From assembly GCA_023394015.1 (NCBI GenBank), contig JAEXBL010000481.1, positions 1-20,006 on the forward strand: 20,006 bases of DNA. The letters run 5' to 3'. Both the position numbers and the translations under genes were made by a program. Of the stretch, positions 1-7,914 are shown one piece after another. The stretch is from Pseudomonadota bacterium. Lineage in GTDB: Bacteria; Pseudomonadota; Gammaproteobacteria; Burkholderiales; Burkholderiaceae_C. The notes beneath the pieces were generated by a model. It did no database searches, had not been told where the DNA came from, and saw nothing but the letters and a program-made list of their open reading frames with translations. Positions within the stretch are counted from its first letter, which is position 1; every line of letters starts with the position of its first letter.

Positions 1-1095
<1,095 letters not shown>

Positions 1096-1109
1096 GGGCT
1101 GCGGGCGCT

Positions 1110-1148
1110 GCGCCTGGCGCGCCCTGCCCTGCGGGCGCGCCCAGGCGC
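1110..1148 (+). terminator. GC-rich hairpin after eno
   Basis: Left arm GCGCCTGGCGCGCCC (1110-1124) pairs with GGGCGCGCCCAGGCGC (1133-1148), about 15 base pairs with one bulged C. No U-tract follows, so it is not a standard intrinsic terminator. It may slow transcription or protect the eno 3' end. A TATACT box (1166-1171) lies just downstream and could be the -10 of a separate ftsB promoter, but I see no convincing -35. Confidence 0.45.
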
Positions 1149-1217
1149 GCGGAGAGATCTGGCGCTATACTGAAAAGATAGCAGCCCAGCCACGCCGCGC
1201 AAGCCCTCGCCCACCCC

Positions 1218-1496
1218 ATGGTCAACCGCATCGTCCCAGCCGTCCTGATCGTGCTGCTGGTGGTCATCCACGCGCAGCTCTGGGTGGGGCGCGGCAGCCT
1301 GCCCAACGTGGCGGCGCTGCAGCGCAAGCTGGATCAGCAAAAGGCCGCCAACGCGCAGGCGCGGCTGGTGAACGAGCAGTTGGCGTCGGAAGTGGACGAC
1401 CTGCGCGCCGGCTTAGGGATGGTCGAGGAGCGCGCCCGCATCGAGCTGGGCATGGTCAAGCCCAACGAGATCTTCGTGCAGGTCACGCCGAGGTAA
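1218..1496 (+). CDS. ftsB: Cell division protein FtsB
   Basis: A 92-residue bitopic inner-membrane protein of the FtsB/DivIC family. With FtsL and FtsQ it forms the divisome subcomplex that activates septal peptidoglycan synthesis. Residues 3-22 form one hydrophobic segment (RIVPAVLIVLLVVIHAQLWVG) with almost nothing on the cytoplasmic side. After a short glycine-containing turn (GRGSLPNV), residues about 33-65 form a periplasmic coiled coil rich in Leu, Gln, Glu and Arg, ending with the family-typical ARIELGMVKPNEIFVQV. Length and architecture match the family. The start has no strong Shine-Dalgarno sequence, but it is the only ATG that gives the normal N-terminus. The position directly after eno supports the call. 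It runs convergently towards rimM with 41 bp between the stops. Confidence 0.95.
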   Translation: MVNRIVPAVLIVLLVVIHAQLWVGRGSLPNVAALQRKLDQQKAANAQARLVNEQLASEVDDLRAGLGMVEERARIELGMVKPNEIFVQVTPR

Positions 1497-1537
1497 GGCG
1501 CCCGCCCTGCGGCCAGCGGTCCTGAAACGCGAACGAC

Positions 1538-2104
1538 TCAGTAATCGGGCTGCCAGTCCACCGTGATGCGCTTGCCCGGCAAATCGACGGCGTCCACGTA
1601 GGCTTCGACGAAGGGAATCATCCGCTCCTGCGGCTTGCCGTCGGCTTCGTAGCCGATCACCAGCACGTGCTGCGGGCCGGTGGCCATCAGGTCGGTCACG
1701 GTGCCCAGGGCCAGGCCCTCGCGGTTGACCACGGCCAGGCCGATCAGATCGACCCAGTAGTACTCGCCTTCGGCCGGCGTCGGAAAGGCCGAGCGGGCCA
1801 CGAAGATGCGCGCGCCCTTCAGGCCATCGGCGGCATCGCGATCAATGATGTCGTGCGCGCTGGCGACGATGGCGTCGGCATGCTGCCTGGCCTGCTGGAT
1901 GCGCAGCAACGCCGTGCCCTCGAAAGCCGCCTTGGCGCCGCGCTCGGGCGGCCCCAGGTACCAGCGCTTGGAAGAAAAAAGCGCCTCAGGCGAGGCGCTG
2001 TAGGGCTGGATCTTGAACCAGCCCTTGATGCCCCAGGCGCCCTGCACGCGGCCGACTTCGACCGCGTCCGCCGGCAGCTCGGCCGGCTCCAGGCCCGGGA
2101 CCAT
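1538..2104 (-). CDS. rimM: Ribosome maturation factor RimM
   Basis: RimM binds the 30S subunit through S19 and helps the head of 16S rRNA to fold. It has 188 residues, the usual length. The N-terminal RimM domain contains VEVGRVQGAWGIKGWFKI (about residues 15-32). The C-terminal PRC-barrel domain contains EYYWVDLIGLAVV and ends with MIPFVEAYVDAVDLPGKRI and a terminal VDWQPDY. It starts 11 bp after the rpsP stop, so the two genes are surely co-transcribed. In E. coli and most proteobacteria the operon continues with trmD and rplS. Here the next gene is ftsB on the opposite strand, so the operon ends with rimM. Confidence 0.97.
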   Translation of the reverse strand: MVPGLEPAELPADAVEVGRVQGAWGIKGWFKIQPYSASPEALFSSKRWYLGPPERGAKAAFEGTALLRIQQARQHADAIVASAHDIIDRDAADGLKGARIFVARSAFPTPAEGEYYWVDLIGLAVVNREGLALGTVTDLMATGPQHVLVIGYEADGKPQERMIPFVEAYVDAVDLPGKRITVDWQPDY

Positions 2105-2115
2105 GGGGCTTGCTG

Positions 2116-2376
2116 TCAGGCCGTGGCCGGGGCGGCCTTGGCGGCCTGCTTGACCAGGCGCTGCACCGTGGGCGAAGGCTGGGCGCCCACGCTGAGCCAG
2201 TGGTTCAGGCGGTCCTGCGCAATGCGCAGGCCTTCGGCGCCGCCCGTGGCGGTGGGGTTGTAGAAGCCGATGCGCTCGATGAAGCGGCCATCGCGGCGCA
2301 CGCGCTTGTCGGCAACCACGATGTTGAAGAAGGGACGACCCTTGGCGCCGCCGCGCGAAAGACGAATAACGACCAT
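2116..2376 (-). CDS. rpsP: 30S ribosomal protein S16
   Basis: S16 is a small-subunit protein needed for 30S assembly. It has 86 residues, beginning [20 protein letters not shown] and followed by the family-typical [15 protein letters not shown] (about 28-42) and [20 protein letters not shown]. The ATG at 2376 gives the standard S16 N-terminus. The frame stays open upstream, but that translation has no S16 character. An AGGA about 12 bases upstream serves as the ribosome-binding site. rpsP is the first gene of the operon and rimM follows after 11 bp. The leader between the probable promoter near 2512 and the start is about 130 bases. I recognise no known ribosomal-protein leader fold in it. 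Confidence 0.97.
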   Translation of the reverse strand: MVVIRLSRGGAKGRPFFNIVVADKRVRRDGRFIERIGFYNPTATGGAEGLRIAQDRLNHWLSVGAQPSPTVQRLVKQAAKAAPATA

Positions 2377-2511
2377 GATGTGTTTGAATCCTGTGGGTGG
2401 TGGCTCAGTGCCGGGCTTCGGGTTGGGGCCGCCGCCTGTGGACACCTGGGTTCTTCGATGCTGAGACACGCGACATGGCCACCCGGCCAGCGACACATCG
2501 AAAAGCCTATG

Positions 2512-2517
2512 ATTATA
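2512..2517 (-). promoter_or_regulatory. Probable -10 box for rpsP-rimM
   Basis: A perfect TATAAT reads on the minus strand in an AT-rich pocket of the 263-bp space between divergent rpsP and the GNAT gene. No good -35 is present 16-18 bp upstream (ACCGCC at 17 bp). The rest of the space is GC-rich. I see no clear plus-strand promoter for the GNAT gene in it. Confidence 0.5.
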
Positions 2518-2639
2518 GCTTGGCTGCAAGGCCAGGCGGTCGCTGCCCGGCGCCCGGCCCCGCCCCAGCCGCCCACATCCGTTGCTTTTCCGCCCCGCGG
2601 GCGCCCCATGGGCGCCACGAGGGTTACGCACACCGCCCC

Positions 2640-3173
2640 ATGCCCCTGATCCGCCCCAGCCACGACGCCGACCTGGCCGCCATCACCGCGATCTACGCCC
2701 ACCACGTGCTGCACGGCACCGGCACCTTCGAGACCGCGCCGCCCACCGCCGCCGACATGGCCCGGCGCCGCCAGGAGGTGCTGGCGCGCGGCCTGCCCTG
2801 GCTGGTGGCCGAGGACGGCGGCCGCGTGCTCGGCTACGCCCTGTGCAACTGGTTCAAGCCGCGCGCCGGCTACCGCTTTTCGGCCGAGGATGCCGTCTAC
2901 CTGCAGCCCGAGGCGCAGCAGCGCGGCCTGGGCCGTGCCCTGCTGGCCGAACTGGCGCTGCAGGCCGAGCACGCCGGCGTGCGCCAGTTGATCGCGGTGA
3001 TCGGCGACTCGGCCAACGCGGCGTCGATCGGCCTGCACCGCAGCCTGGGCTTTGCCCACGCCGGCACCATCCCCGCCTGCGGCTGGAAGTTCGGCCGCTG
3101 GCTGGACATCGTGCTGATGAACAAGCCGCTGGGCGCCGGCAGCAGCACCCCACCCCTGGAGAACGCCGCATGA
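2640..3173 (+). CDS. GNAT family N-acetyltransferase (phosphinothricin/methionine-sulfone type)
   Basis: An acetyl-CoA-dependent N-acetyltransferase of 177 residues. The overall pattern resembles the YncA/MnaT and Pat/Bar group, which acetylates amino-acid analogues such as methionine sulfoximine or phosphinothricin. Seen: N-terminal [19 protein letters not shown], the TFET segment near residue 30, [10 protein letters not shown] near 71-80 with acidic residues just after it, the acetyl-CoA pyrophosphate loop QRGLGRA (94-100), and a C-terminal [13 protein letters not shown] followed by [11 protein letters not shown]. The start at 2640 is chosen because it gives the standard GNAT N-terminus. 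The ribosome-binding site is weak (GAGGG, too far upstream). The stop overlaps the next start as ATGA, so the pair is translationally coupled. The natural substrate cannot be read from the sequence. Confidence 0.88.
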   Translation: MPLIRPSHDADLAAITAIYAHHVLHGTGTFETAPPTAADMARRRQEVLARGLPWLVAEDGGRVLGYALCNWFKPRAGYRFSAEDAVYLQPEAQQRGLGRALLAELALQAEHAGVRQLIAVIGDSANAASIGLHRSLGFAHAGTIPACGWKFGRWLDIVLMNKPLGAGSSTPPLENAA

Positions 3174-3625
3174 AGCGCGCCAAGGACAAGACCGTGGCCA
3201 CCTGGCTCACCTTTCTGGGCGGCCCGCTGGGCCTGCACCGCTTCTACCTGCGGGGCTTTGGCGACCTGCTGGGCTGGCTGCTGCCGATACCCACCGCACT
3301 GGGGCTGTACGGCGTCGAGCGCGTGCAGCGCTTCGGCCAGGACGACCAGTGGAGCTGGCTGCTGATTCCGCTGCTGGGCTTCACCATCGCCGCCTGCGCG
3401 CTGATGGCCATCATCTACGGCCTGATGACGCCCGAGAAGTGGAACGCCCGCTTCAACCCGCAGCGCGAGCCCGAGGCCGCGCCCGGCCACACCAACTGGT
3501 TCACCGTGATCGGCATGGCGGTGTCGCTGATGGTAGGCACGGCGGTGCTGATGGCGGCGCTGGCGTTCAGCTTTCAGCGCTACTTCGAATACCAGATCGA
3601 GGAAGGCCGCAAGATCTCGCAGTAG
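3170..3625 (+). CDS. TM2-domain-like small membrane protein
   Basis: A 151-residue predicted inner-membrane protein. The start KTVATWLTFLGGPLGLHRFYLRG (about residues 7-29) has the shape of a TM2 domain: a first helix, a GxHRFYLG-like turn, then a second hydrophobic stretch at 33-48. Two further membrane helices follow at about 62-84 (WSWLLIPLLGFTIAACALMA) and 112-134 (VIGMAVSLMVGTAVLMAALA). The C-terminus is short and charged. Function is unknown. TM2 proteins are widespread and poorly characterised. The gene overlaps the GNAT stop by four bases and has a GGAG shortly upstream, so expression is tied to the acetyltransferase. Whether the two share a role is unknown. It runs convergently towards the phosphate permease, with 24 bp between the stops. 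Confidence 0.8.
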   Translation: MKRAKDKTVATWLTFLGGPLGLHRFYLRGFGDLLGWLLPIPTALGLYGVERVQRFGQDDQWSWLLIPLLGFTIAACALMAIIYGLMTPEKWNARFNPQREPEAAPGHTNWFTVIGMAVSLMVGTAVLMAALAFSFQRYFEYQIEEGRKISQ

Positions 3626-3649
3626 TGATCACGCGGCAGCGGCCCGCGC

Positions 3650-4660
3650 CTAGAACACCAGCAGGCTGACCCAGTAGCCCAGCGCCGCCACCAGGGCACT
3701 GGCCGGGATGGTCAGGATCCACGCCCACACGATGGTGCCGGCCACGCCCCAGCGCACGGCCGAGGCGCGCTGGGTGGAGCCCACGCCGACGATGGCGCCG
3801 GTGATGGTGTGGGTGGTCGACACCGGGATGCCGAAGGCTGTGGCGATGAACAGCGTCAGCGCCCCGCCGGTTTCGGCGCAGAAGCCGCCCACGGGCTTGA
3901 GCTTGGTGATGCGCTGACCCATGGTCTTGACGATGCGCCAGCCGCCGAACATGGTGCCCAGCGCGATCGCGGCGTAGCAACTGATGATGACCCACAGCGG
4001 CGGCGCGCTGTCACCGGCGGCGGTGTAGCCGGTGGCGATCAGCAGCATCCAGATGATGCCGATGGTCTTTTGCGCGTCGTTGCCGCCGTGGCCCAGGCTG
4101 TAGGCGCCGGCGCTCACCAGTTGCAGCCGGCGGAACCACTTGTCCACCCTGCCCGGCCGCGTGCGGCGAAAGAGCCAGGCCACGGCCACCATCAGCAACG
4201 AGCCCAGCAGGTAGCCCAGCAGCGGCGAGATGAAGATGAAAGCCACGGTCTTCAGAATGCCGCCGGCCACCAGCTGCCCGACGCCGGCCTTGGCGATCAC
4301 CGCGCCGACGATGCCGCCGATGAGCGCGTGCGACGAGCTGCTGGGAATGCCGTAGTACCAGGTGATCAGGTTCCAGGTGATGGCGCCCACCAGCGCGCCG
4401 AACACCACGTGCGTGTCGACCACGCCCGGCTGCACGATGCCCTTGCCCACCGTAGCCGCCACGCTGAGGTGGAACACGAACACGGCGATGAAGTTGAAGA
4501 AGGCGGCGAACATCACCGCCTGCGTGGGCCGCAGCACGCCGGTGGAGACCACCGTGGCGATCGAGTTGGCGGCGTCGTGAAAGCCGTTCATGAAGTCGAA
4601 CGCGATCGCGAGCAGCACCAGCAGCGTCACGACCCAGAGGGCGGCTTGAGCGGTTTCCAT
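3650..4660 (-). CDS. pit: Low-affinity inorganic phosphate transporter, PiT family
   Basis: A 336-residue inner-membrane carrier that imports phosphate, probably as a metal-phosphate complex driven by the proton gradient. The two homologous halves typical of PiT are visible. In the first half, FMNGFHDAANSIAT (about 23-36) is followed by GIPSSSSHALIGG (105-117). In the second half, SLGHGGNDAQKTIGI (188-202) is followed by GIPVSTTHTITGAIVG (278-293). About ten hydrophobic segments surround them, with a basic loop RRTRPGRVDKWFRR between the halves. The start at 4660 is chosen because it places the signature about 20 residues from the N-terminus, as in relatives. The 58 residues upstream in frame are repeat-derived and low complexity. 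The gene lies downstream of a DUF47 protein on the same strand, the classic pit accessory pair. Confidence 0.95.
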   Translation of the reverse strand: METAQAALWVVTLLVLLAIAFDFMNGFHDAANSIATVVSTGVLRPTQAVMFAAFFNFIAVFVFHLSVAATVGKGIVQPGVVDTHVVFGALVGAITWNLITWYYGIPSSSSHALIGGIVGAVIAKAGVGQLVAGGILKTVAFIFISPLLGYLLGSLLMVAVAWLFRRTRPGRVDKWFRRLQLVSAGAYSLGHGGNDAQKTIGIIWMLLIATGYTAAGDSAPPLWVIISCYAAIALGTMFGGWRIVKTMGQRITKLKPVGGFCAETGGALTLFIATAFGIPVSTTHTITGAIVGVGSTQRASAVRWGVAGTIVWAWILTIPASALVAALGYWVSLLVF

Positions 4661-4726
4661 AGGTGTCTTCAAAAAAAGCGGTTGTCTCAGCCTACCTTTG
4701 ATCTGAACGCATCCAGCCCAAAGAGC

Positions 4727-4842
4727 CCAAAGGCCGCGGAGCAGGCCAGGCGCGGGCACGCATGGCCGGGGTCCCCCCGGCCATCGAGTGCGTCCCCCTC
4801 CCGCAGGAGAGGGGGAAGGCGCCGCAGGCGACACAGGGGGTG
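4727..4842 (-). repeat. Dispersed GC-rich intergenic repeat, copy C
   Basis: Read on the minus strand, this segment begins ACCCCCTGTGTCGCCTGCGG, continues through CGCCTTCCCCCTCTCC and GGGAGGGGGACG, and ends near CTGCTCCGCGGCC. The same order of blocks occurs at 9425-9531 (plus strand) and 14905-15007 (minus strand). Here it fills most of the 192-bp space between the DUF47 gene and pit. It is the most divergent of the three copies. Internal GC-rich arms could fold, but no U-tract is present. Confidence 0.7.
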
Positions 4843-4852
4843 CTTCATCTCC

Positions 4853-5500
4853 TCATGAGTTTTCCAGCACGATGCCCTCGATCTGCGTGGCCACCGCCTC
4901 GCACTTGTCGGTCACGCTCTCCAGCAGCTCGTACATGGTGCGCAGCTTGATCAGCTCGCGCACGTCCTCCTCCTCGCGGAACAGCTTGCTCATGGCGCTG
5001 CGCATCACGCGGTCGGCGTCGGACTCGAGCTGGTCGATCTCCTCGCAGGTCTTCAGCGTGGCCTCGGCCACCGGCTGATCGGCGATCTTGCCCAGCAGGC
5101 GCACCGCCGCCTGGACCCGCTGGCAGCACTTCACCGCCAGGTCGGACAGGCGCATGATCTCCTCCGTCATGTGGTGGATGTCGTACAGCGCCATGGTCTC
5201 GGCCGAGTCCTGCAGCAGGTCGGCCACGTCGTCCATCAGGTTGATCAGGCTGTGGATCTGCTCGCGGTCGATGGGCGTGATGAAGGTGGTGTGGATCAGC
5301 CGGTTGACCTCGGCGGTCACGCGGTCGGCAGCGGCCTCGGCATCGTCCACCGCCTGCGTGTAGCGCGCACGCGAGGGCTCGTCGGCATAGTGGATCACCA
5401 GTTGCTCGAACGCCTGCGCCGCCTCCACGATGCGGTCGGCGTGCTGGTTGAAGAGCTCAAAAAAATTGCCCTCCTTGGGCAACAGCTTGCTGAACAGCAT
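4853..5500 (-). CDS. DUF47/PhoU-like phosphate transport accessory protein
   Basis: A 215-residue all-helical protein of the DUF47 (PhoU-like, TIGR00153) family, which is commonly encoded next to pit and thought to modulate phosphate uptake. The N-terminus MLFSKLLPKEGNFFELFNQHADRIVEAA is family-typical. The body is a chain of amphipathic helices with many acidic residues, including DAEAAADRVTAEVNRLIHTT, INLMDDVADLLQDSAE, EEIDQLESDADRVMRS and ELLESVTDKCEAVATQIE. The E/DxxxD pattern is the kind that binds metal clusters in PhoU-fold proteins. The ATG at 5500 is preceded by AAGGGGG at good distance. An in-frame ATG at 5557 would add 19 residues but overlaps the proposed Pho box. It is the first gene of a probable operon with pit, separated by 192 bp holding a dispersed repeat. 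Confidence 0.92.
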   Translation of the reverse strand: MLFSKLLPKEGNFFELFNQHADRIVEAAQAFEQLVIHYADEPSRARYTQAVDDAEAAADRVTAEVNRLIHTTFITPIDREQIHSLINLMDDVADLLQDSAETMALYDIHHMTEEIMRLSDLAVKCCQRVQAAVRLLGKIADQPVAEATLKTCEEIDQLESDADRVMRSAMSKLFREEEDVRELIKLRTMYELLESVTDKCEAVATQIEGIVLENS

Positions 5501-5544
5501 GAGGCGAACCCCCTTCGGTGAATGGCCGGCGCCAGAAAGGCACA

Positions 5545-5562
5545 ACGACACTTTCATGACAG
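5545..5562 (-). promoter_or_regulatory. Candidate Pho box upstream of DUF47-pit
   Basis: The minus strand reads CTGTCATGAAAGTGTCGT, 45 bp upstream of the DUF47 start. The PhoB consensus is two CTGTCAT-like heptamers separated by four AT-rich bases. The first heptamer matches 7/7, the spacer GAAA fits, and the second matches 5/7. A TACACT, perhaps a -10, lies just upstream, and no good -10 follows at the classical distance. Control by PhoB is therefore inferred. Confidence 0.45.
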
Positions 5563-5644
5563 TCATCCGAGTGTAACCATCGGCGGAAGCCCCACCGCGC
5601 CGGCGCGTTGCGCCCCAGCCACTGCGAAAGATGAAATACGCCGC

Positions 5645-5779
5645 GATGACGTCGCTTTGCCCGATGACCGGCGCTGGCGCGCCATGACGAATGACCAATG
5701 ACCAAGGCGCCGCGCGGGCCGATGCCTTCTGTCATTTGTCATTTGTCATGCGCTCGTCAGAGCGCGGTCATTCGTCATG
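5645..5779. repeat. TGAC/GTCA-rich palindromic dispersed repeat, copy 1
   Basis: The left part carries ATGACCGGCGCTGGCGCGCC and then ATGACGAATGACCAATGACC. The right part mirrors it with GTCATTTGTCATTTGTCATG, the perfect hairpin GCGCTC-GTCA-GAGCGC (5751-5766) and GTCATTCGTCATG. The two halves are imperfect inverted repeats, each with its own small GC hairpin, like a pair of head-to-head REP sequences. A second copy is at 17848-17968. The element ends 20 bp from the folK stop (folK is on the minus strand). With the Pho-box region it accounts for the 299-bp space 5501-5799. Confidence 0.85.
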
Positions 5780-5799
5780 GCTTGCATGCGCCGCGCGGC

Positions 5800-6276
5800 T
5801 CAACCCAGGCGTTCGATGCGCTGCCCCGCCACCGCCGCCAGGGCGGCGGCCGACACGCGCTGCGGCTCGATCTCGGCCAGCGGCTGCAGCACGAAGGCGC
5901 GCGCCAGCATGCGCGGGTGTGGCAGCGTCAGCCGCGGGCTGTCGATGCGCGCGTCGCCATACAGCAGCAGGTCCAGGTCGAGCGTGCGCGGCGCGTTGCG
6001 ATGCGGCCGCTGGCGCCCGGCGCGCTGCTCCAGCTGTTGCAGCGCAGCAAGCAGGTCTGGCGCCGTCAGGCGGGTGGACAGCCGCGCCACGGCGTTGACA
6101 TAGTCCGGCCCGCTGGCATCCACCGGCGCGCTGCGGTACAGGTGCGAGCGCGCCGTTACCTGCGTGCCCGGCAGCGCATCCAGATCGCCCATGGCGCGCG
6201 ATACGGCCGCGGTGGCATCGCCCAGGTTGGCGCCCAGGGCCACGAAGGCGGTGACGGGCGCGCGCTCAACGGCCAT
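5800..6276 (-). CDS. folK: 2-amino-4-hydroxy-6-hydroxymethyldihydropteridine diphosphokinase
   Basis: HPPK transfers pyrophosphate from ATP to 6-hydroxymethyl-dihydropterin in folate biosynthesis and is cytosolic. It has 158 residues, the family size. Motifs: AFVALGANLGD at 10-20, YRSAPVDASGPDYVNAVARL at about 47-66 (pterin pocket), RTLDLDLLLYG at 97-107 whose two aspartates (100 and 102) correspond to the Mg-binding pair, and LPHPRMLARAFVLQPLAEI at 118-136. The start is the ATG at 6276, giving the usual distance to the GANLGD loop. It follows pcnB by 24 bp on the same strand. The pcnB-folK pair is conserved from E. coli to Burkholderiales. A palindromic repeat lies 20 bp beyond the stop. Confidence 0.96.
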   Translation of the reverse strand: MAVERAPVTAFVALGANLGDATAAVSRAMGDLDALPGTQVTARSHLYRSAPVDASGPDYVNAVARLSTRLTAPDLLAALQQLEQRAGRQRPHRNAPRTLDLDLLLYGDARIDSPRLTLPHPRMLARAFVLQPLAEIEPQRVSAAALAAVAGQRIERLG

Positions 6277-6300
6277 GGCCAGGGGGTGACTGCCAGAGAC

Positions 6301-7914
6301 TCAGGCGTCGCCGTCCGGCGCCGGGCTGGCCGAGGCGCCCTCCTGGCCGGCGCTGCCTGCACTGCCCCCGTTGGCCGATGCGGGCTTGCGGCGCCGGCGG
6401 CGGCGCTTCTTGGCGGGCGCGGCCGCGGGCTCGCTGCCCTCGGCGATTTCGGCGGCCGTCGCCTCCGATGTCTGCTCGGGCGTAGCCCCGCCCTCCACCG
6501 AGCCCTTGGGCACGCGGTGCACGCGCGGCTGCTGCTTCTTGGCGCGCTGCTGCTCGGCGCGCAGCTCGCGCACCAGGCTTTCGCGGGCGCCGTCGTCGGC
6601 CAGGCTGAAGGCCTGCCACCAGTCGGCCAGCTCTTCGCCGATCTCGCCCACGTCGGCGCGCAGGCGCAGGAAGTCAAAGCCGGCACGAAAGCGCGGCTGC
6701 TCGACCAGGCTGAACGGCGTCTTGCCGCTGCGCCGCTCGAAGCGCGGCTGCATCATCCAGATCTCGCGCATGTCGGCCCCCAGCTTGCCGCGGCCGGAGA
6801 CATCGCCGATGCGCGCGTCGAACACCTCGTCGATGGCGTCCTGCAGCGCCGGGAACGGGTGCTCGCCCTGGTCCAGCCGCCGGTTCCAGCCATCGCGCAC
6901 GTCCTGCCACAGCACGCAGGCCAGCAGGAACGAGGGCGCCACCGGCTTGCCCTCGGCCACGCGGCGGTCGGTGTCGAGCAGCGCGGCCTTCACGAAGGCC
7001 TGCTCGGCGCGCTCGACCACCAGGTCGAGTAACGGGTAGATGCCCTGCGCCAGCCCCAGCGCGCGCAGCTGCACCACGCTGGCCATGGCGTGGCCGGTCT
7101 GCAGCAGCTTGATCATCTCGTCGAACAGGCGGCTTTGCGGAATGTCGGCCAGCAGCGCCTTGGCCTCGACCAGCGGGCGCGCGGTCTTGGGCTCGAGCGT
7201 GAAGCCCAGGTTGCTGAGCTTGGCGCCGAAGCGCACGGCGCGAATGACGCGCACTGGGTCTTCGCGGTAGCGCGTGGCGGCGTCGCCGATCATGCGCAGG
7301 CGCTTCTTGTGCGCGTCCTGGATGCCGTTGTGGTAATCGACCACCACCCGCGTTTCGGGGTCGTAGTACATGGCGTTGACGCTGAAGTCGCGCCGCGCCG
7401 CGTCTTCCTCTTGCGAGCCCCAGACGTTGTCGCGCAGCACCCGGCCCGAGGCGTCGACGGCGTGCTTCATGCCGGCGAGCTGGCCCTTGGCGGTGCGCTC
7501 GTTGCCGAACACGGCCTCGGCGGTGGCGTTGTCCATGTAGGCGCGGAAGGTGGAGACCTCGATCACCTCGTGCTCGCGCCCGCGGCCGAACACCACGTGC
7601 ACGATGCGAAAGCGCCGGCCGATGATGAAGGCGCGCCGAAACAGCTGCTTGACCTGCTCGGGCGTGGCGTTGGTGGCCACGTCGAAGTCCTTGGGCTTGA
7701 GGCCCAGCAGCAAATCGCGCACGGCGCCGCCGACGATGTAGGCCTCGTAGCCGGCCTCCTGCAGCGTGCGCACCACGTTGGCCGCGCGCTCGTCCACCAG
7801 CGCGGGGTTGATGCCGTGGCCCTCGGGGCCGATCTCGGCCCGCTTGCCAAAGCGCTTGCGGCTGTTGCCGGTGGTGGCCTTGTCGATCAGCTTGCCGAAC
7901 AGTTTCTTGATCAT
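6301..7914 (-). CDS. pcnB: Poly(A) polymerase I
   Basis: PcnB adds 3' poly(A) tails to RNA and so promotes decay. It has 537 residues, longer than E. coli PcnB (about 465). Nucleotidyltransferase core: YIVGGAVRDLLLGLKPKDFDVATNATP, with GG at 62-63 and the catalytic DFD at 76-78, then RRDFSVNAMYYDP at 174-186 and YREDPVRVIRAVRFGAKL at 216-233. The tRNA-nucleotidyltransferase-like head and arm regions follow. The last about 80 residues form a low-complexity tail, with RAEQQRAKKQQPRVHRVPKG, then an acidic/Ala stretch, a run of arginines (KKRRRRRRK) and a Gly/Ser/Ala end. Basic tails are known in PcnB and probably bind RNA. The ATG overlaps the HAD gene stop (ATGA), so translation is coupled. folK lies downstream. 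Confidence 0.96.
   Translation of the reverse strand: MIKKLFGKLIDKATTGNSRKRFGKRAEIGPEGHGINPALVDERAANVVRTLQEAGYEAYIVGGAVRDLLLGLKPKDFDVATNATPEQVKQLFRRAFIIGRRFRIVHVVFGRGREHEVIEVSTFRAYMDNATAEAVFGNERTAKGQLAGMKHAVDASGRVLRDNVWGSQEEDAARRDFSVNAMYYDPETRVVVDYHNGIQDAHKKRLRMIGDAATRYREDPVRVIRAVRFGAKLSNLGFTLEPKTARPLVEAKALLADIPQSRLFDEMIKLLQTGHAMASVVQLRALGLAQGIYPLLDLVVERAEQAFVKAALLDTDRRVAEGKPVAPSFLLACVLWQDVRDGWNRRLDQGEHPFPALQDAIDEVFDARIGDVSGRGKLGADMREIWMMQPRFERRSGKTPFSLVEQPRFRAGFDFLRLRADVGEIGEELADWWQAFSLADDGARESLVRELRAEQQRAKKQQPRVHRVPKGSVEGGATPEQTSEATAAEIAEGSEPAAAPAKKRRRRRRKPASANGGSAGSAGQEGASASPAPDGDA

Noticed and set aside
2377..2639. Ribosomal protein leader or riboswitch upstream of rpsP
   Set aside because: The leader is about 130 bases, but I could not recognise a known leader motif or a strong terminator/antiterminator pair.
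3809..4858. Plus-strand open frame opposite pit
   Set aside because: His/Gln/Asp-rich mirror frame of the PiT permease without family motifs.
5725..5779. Short GTCATTT direct repeats that might suggest a CRISPR array
   Set aside because: The units are 7 bp and adjacent, without spacers, and belong to a palindromic dispersed element.
5698..7032. Long plus-strand open frame opposite folK and pcnB
   Set aside because: Arg/Ala/Gly/His-rich shadow of two well-supported genes. It starts inside the palindromic repeat and crosses the folK-pcnB junction.
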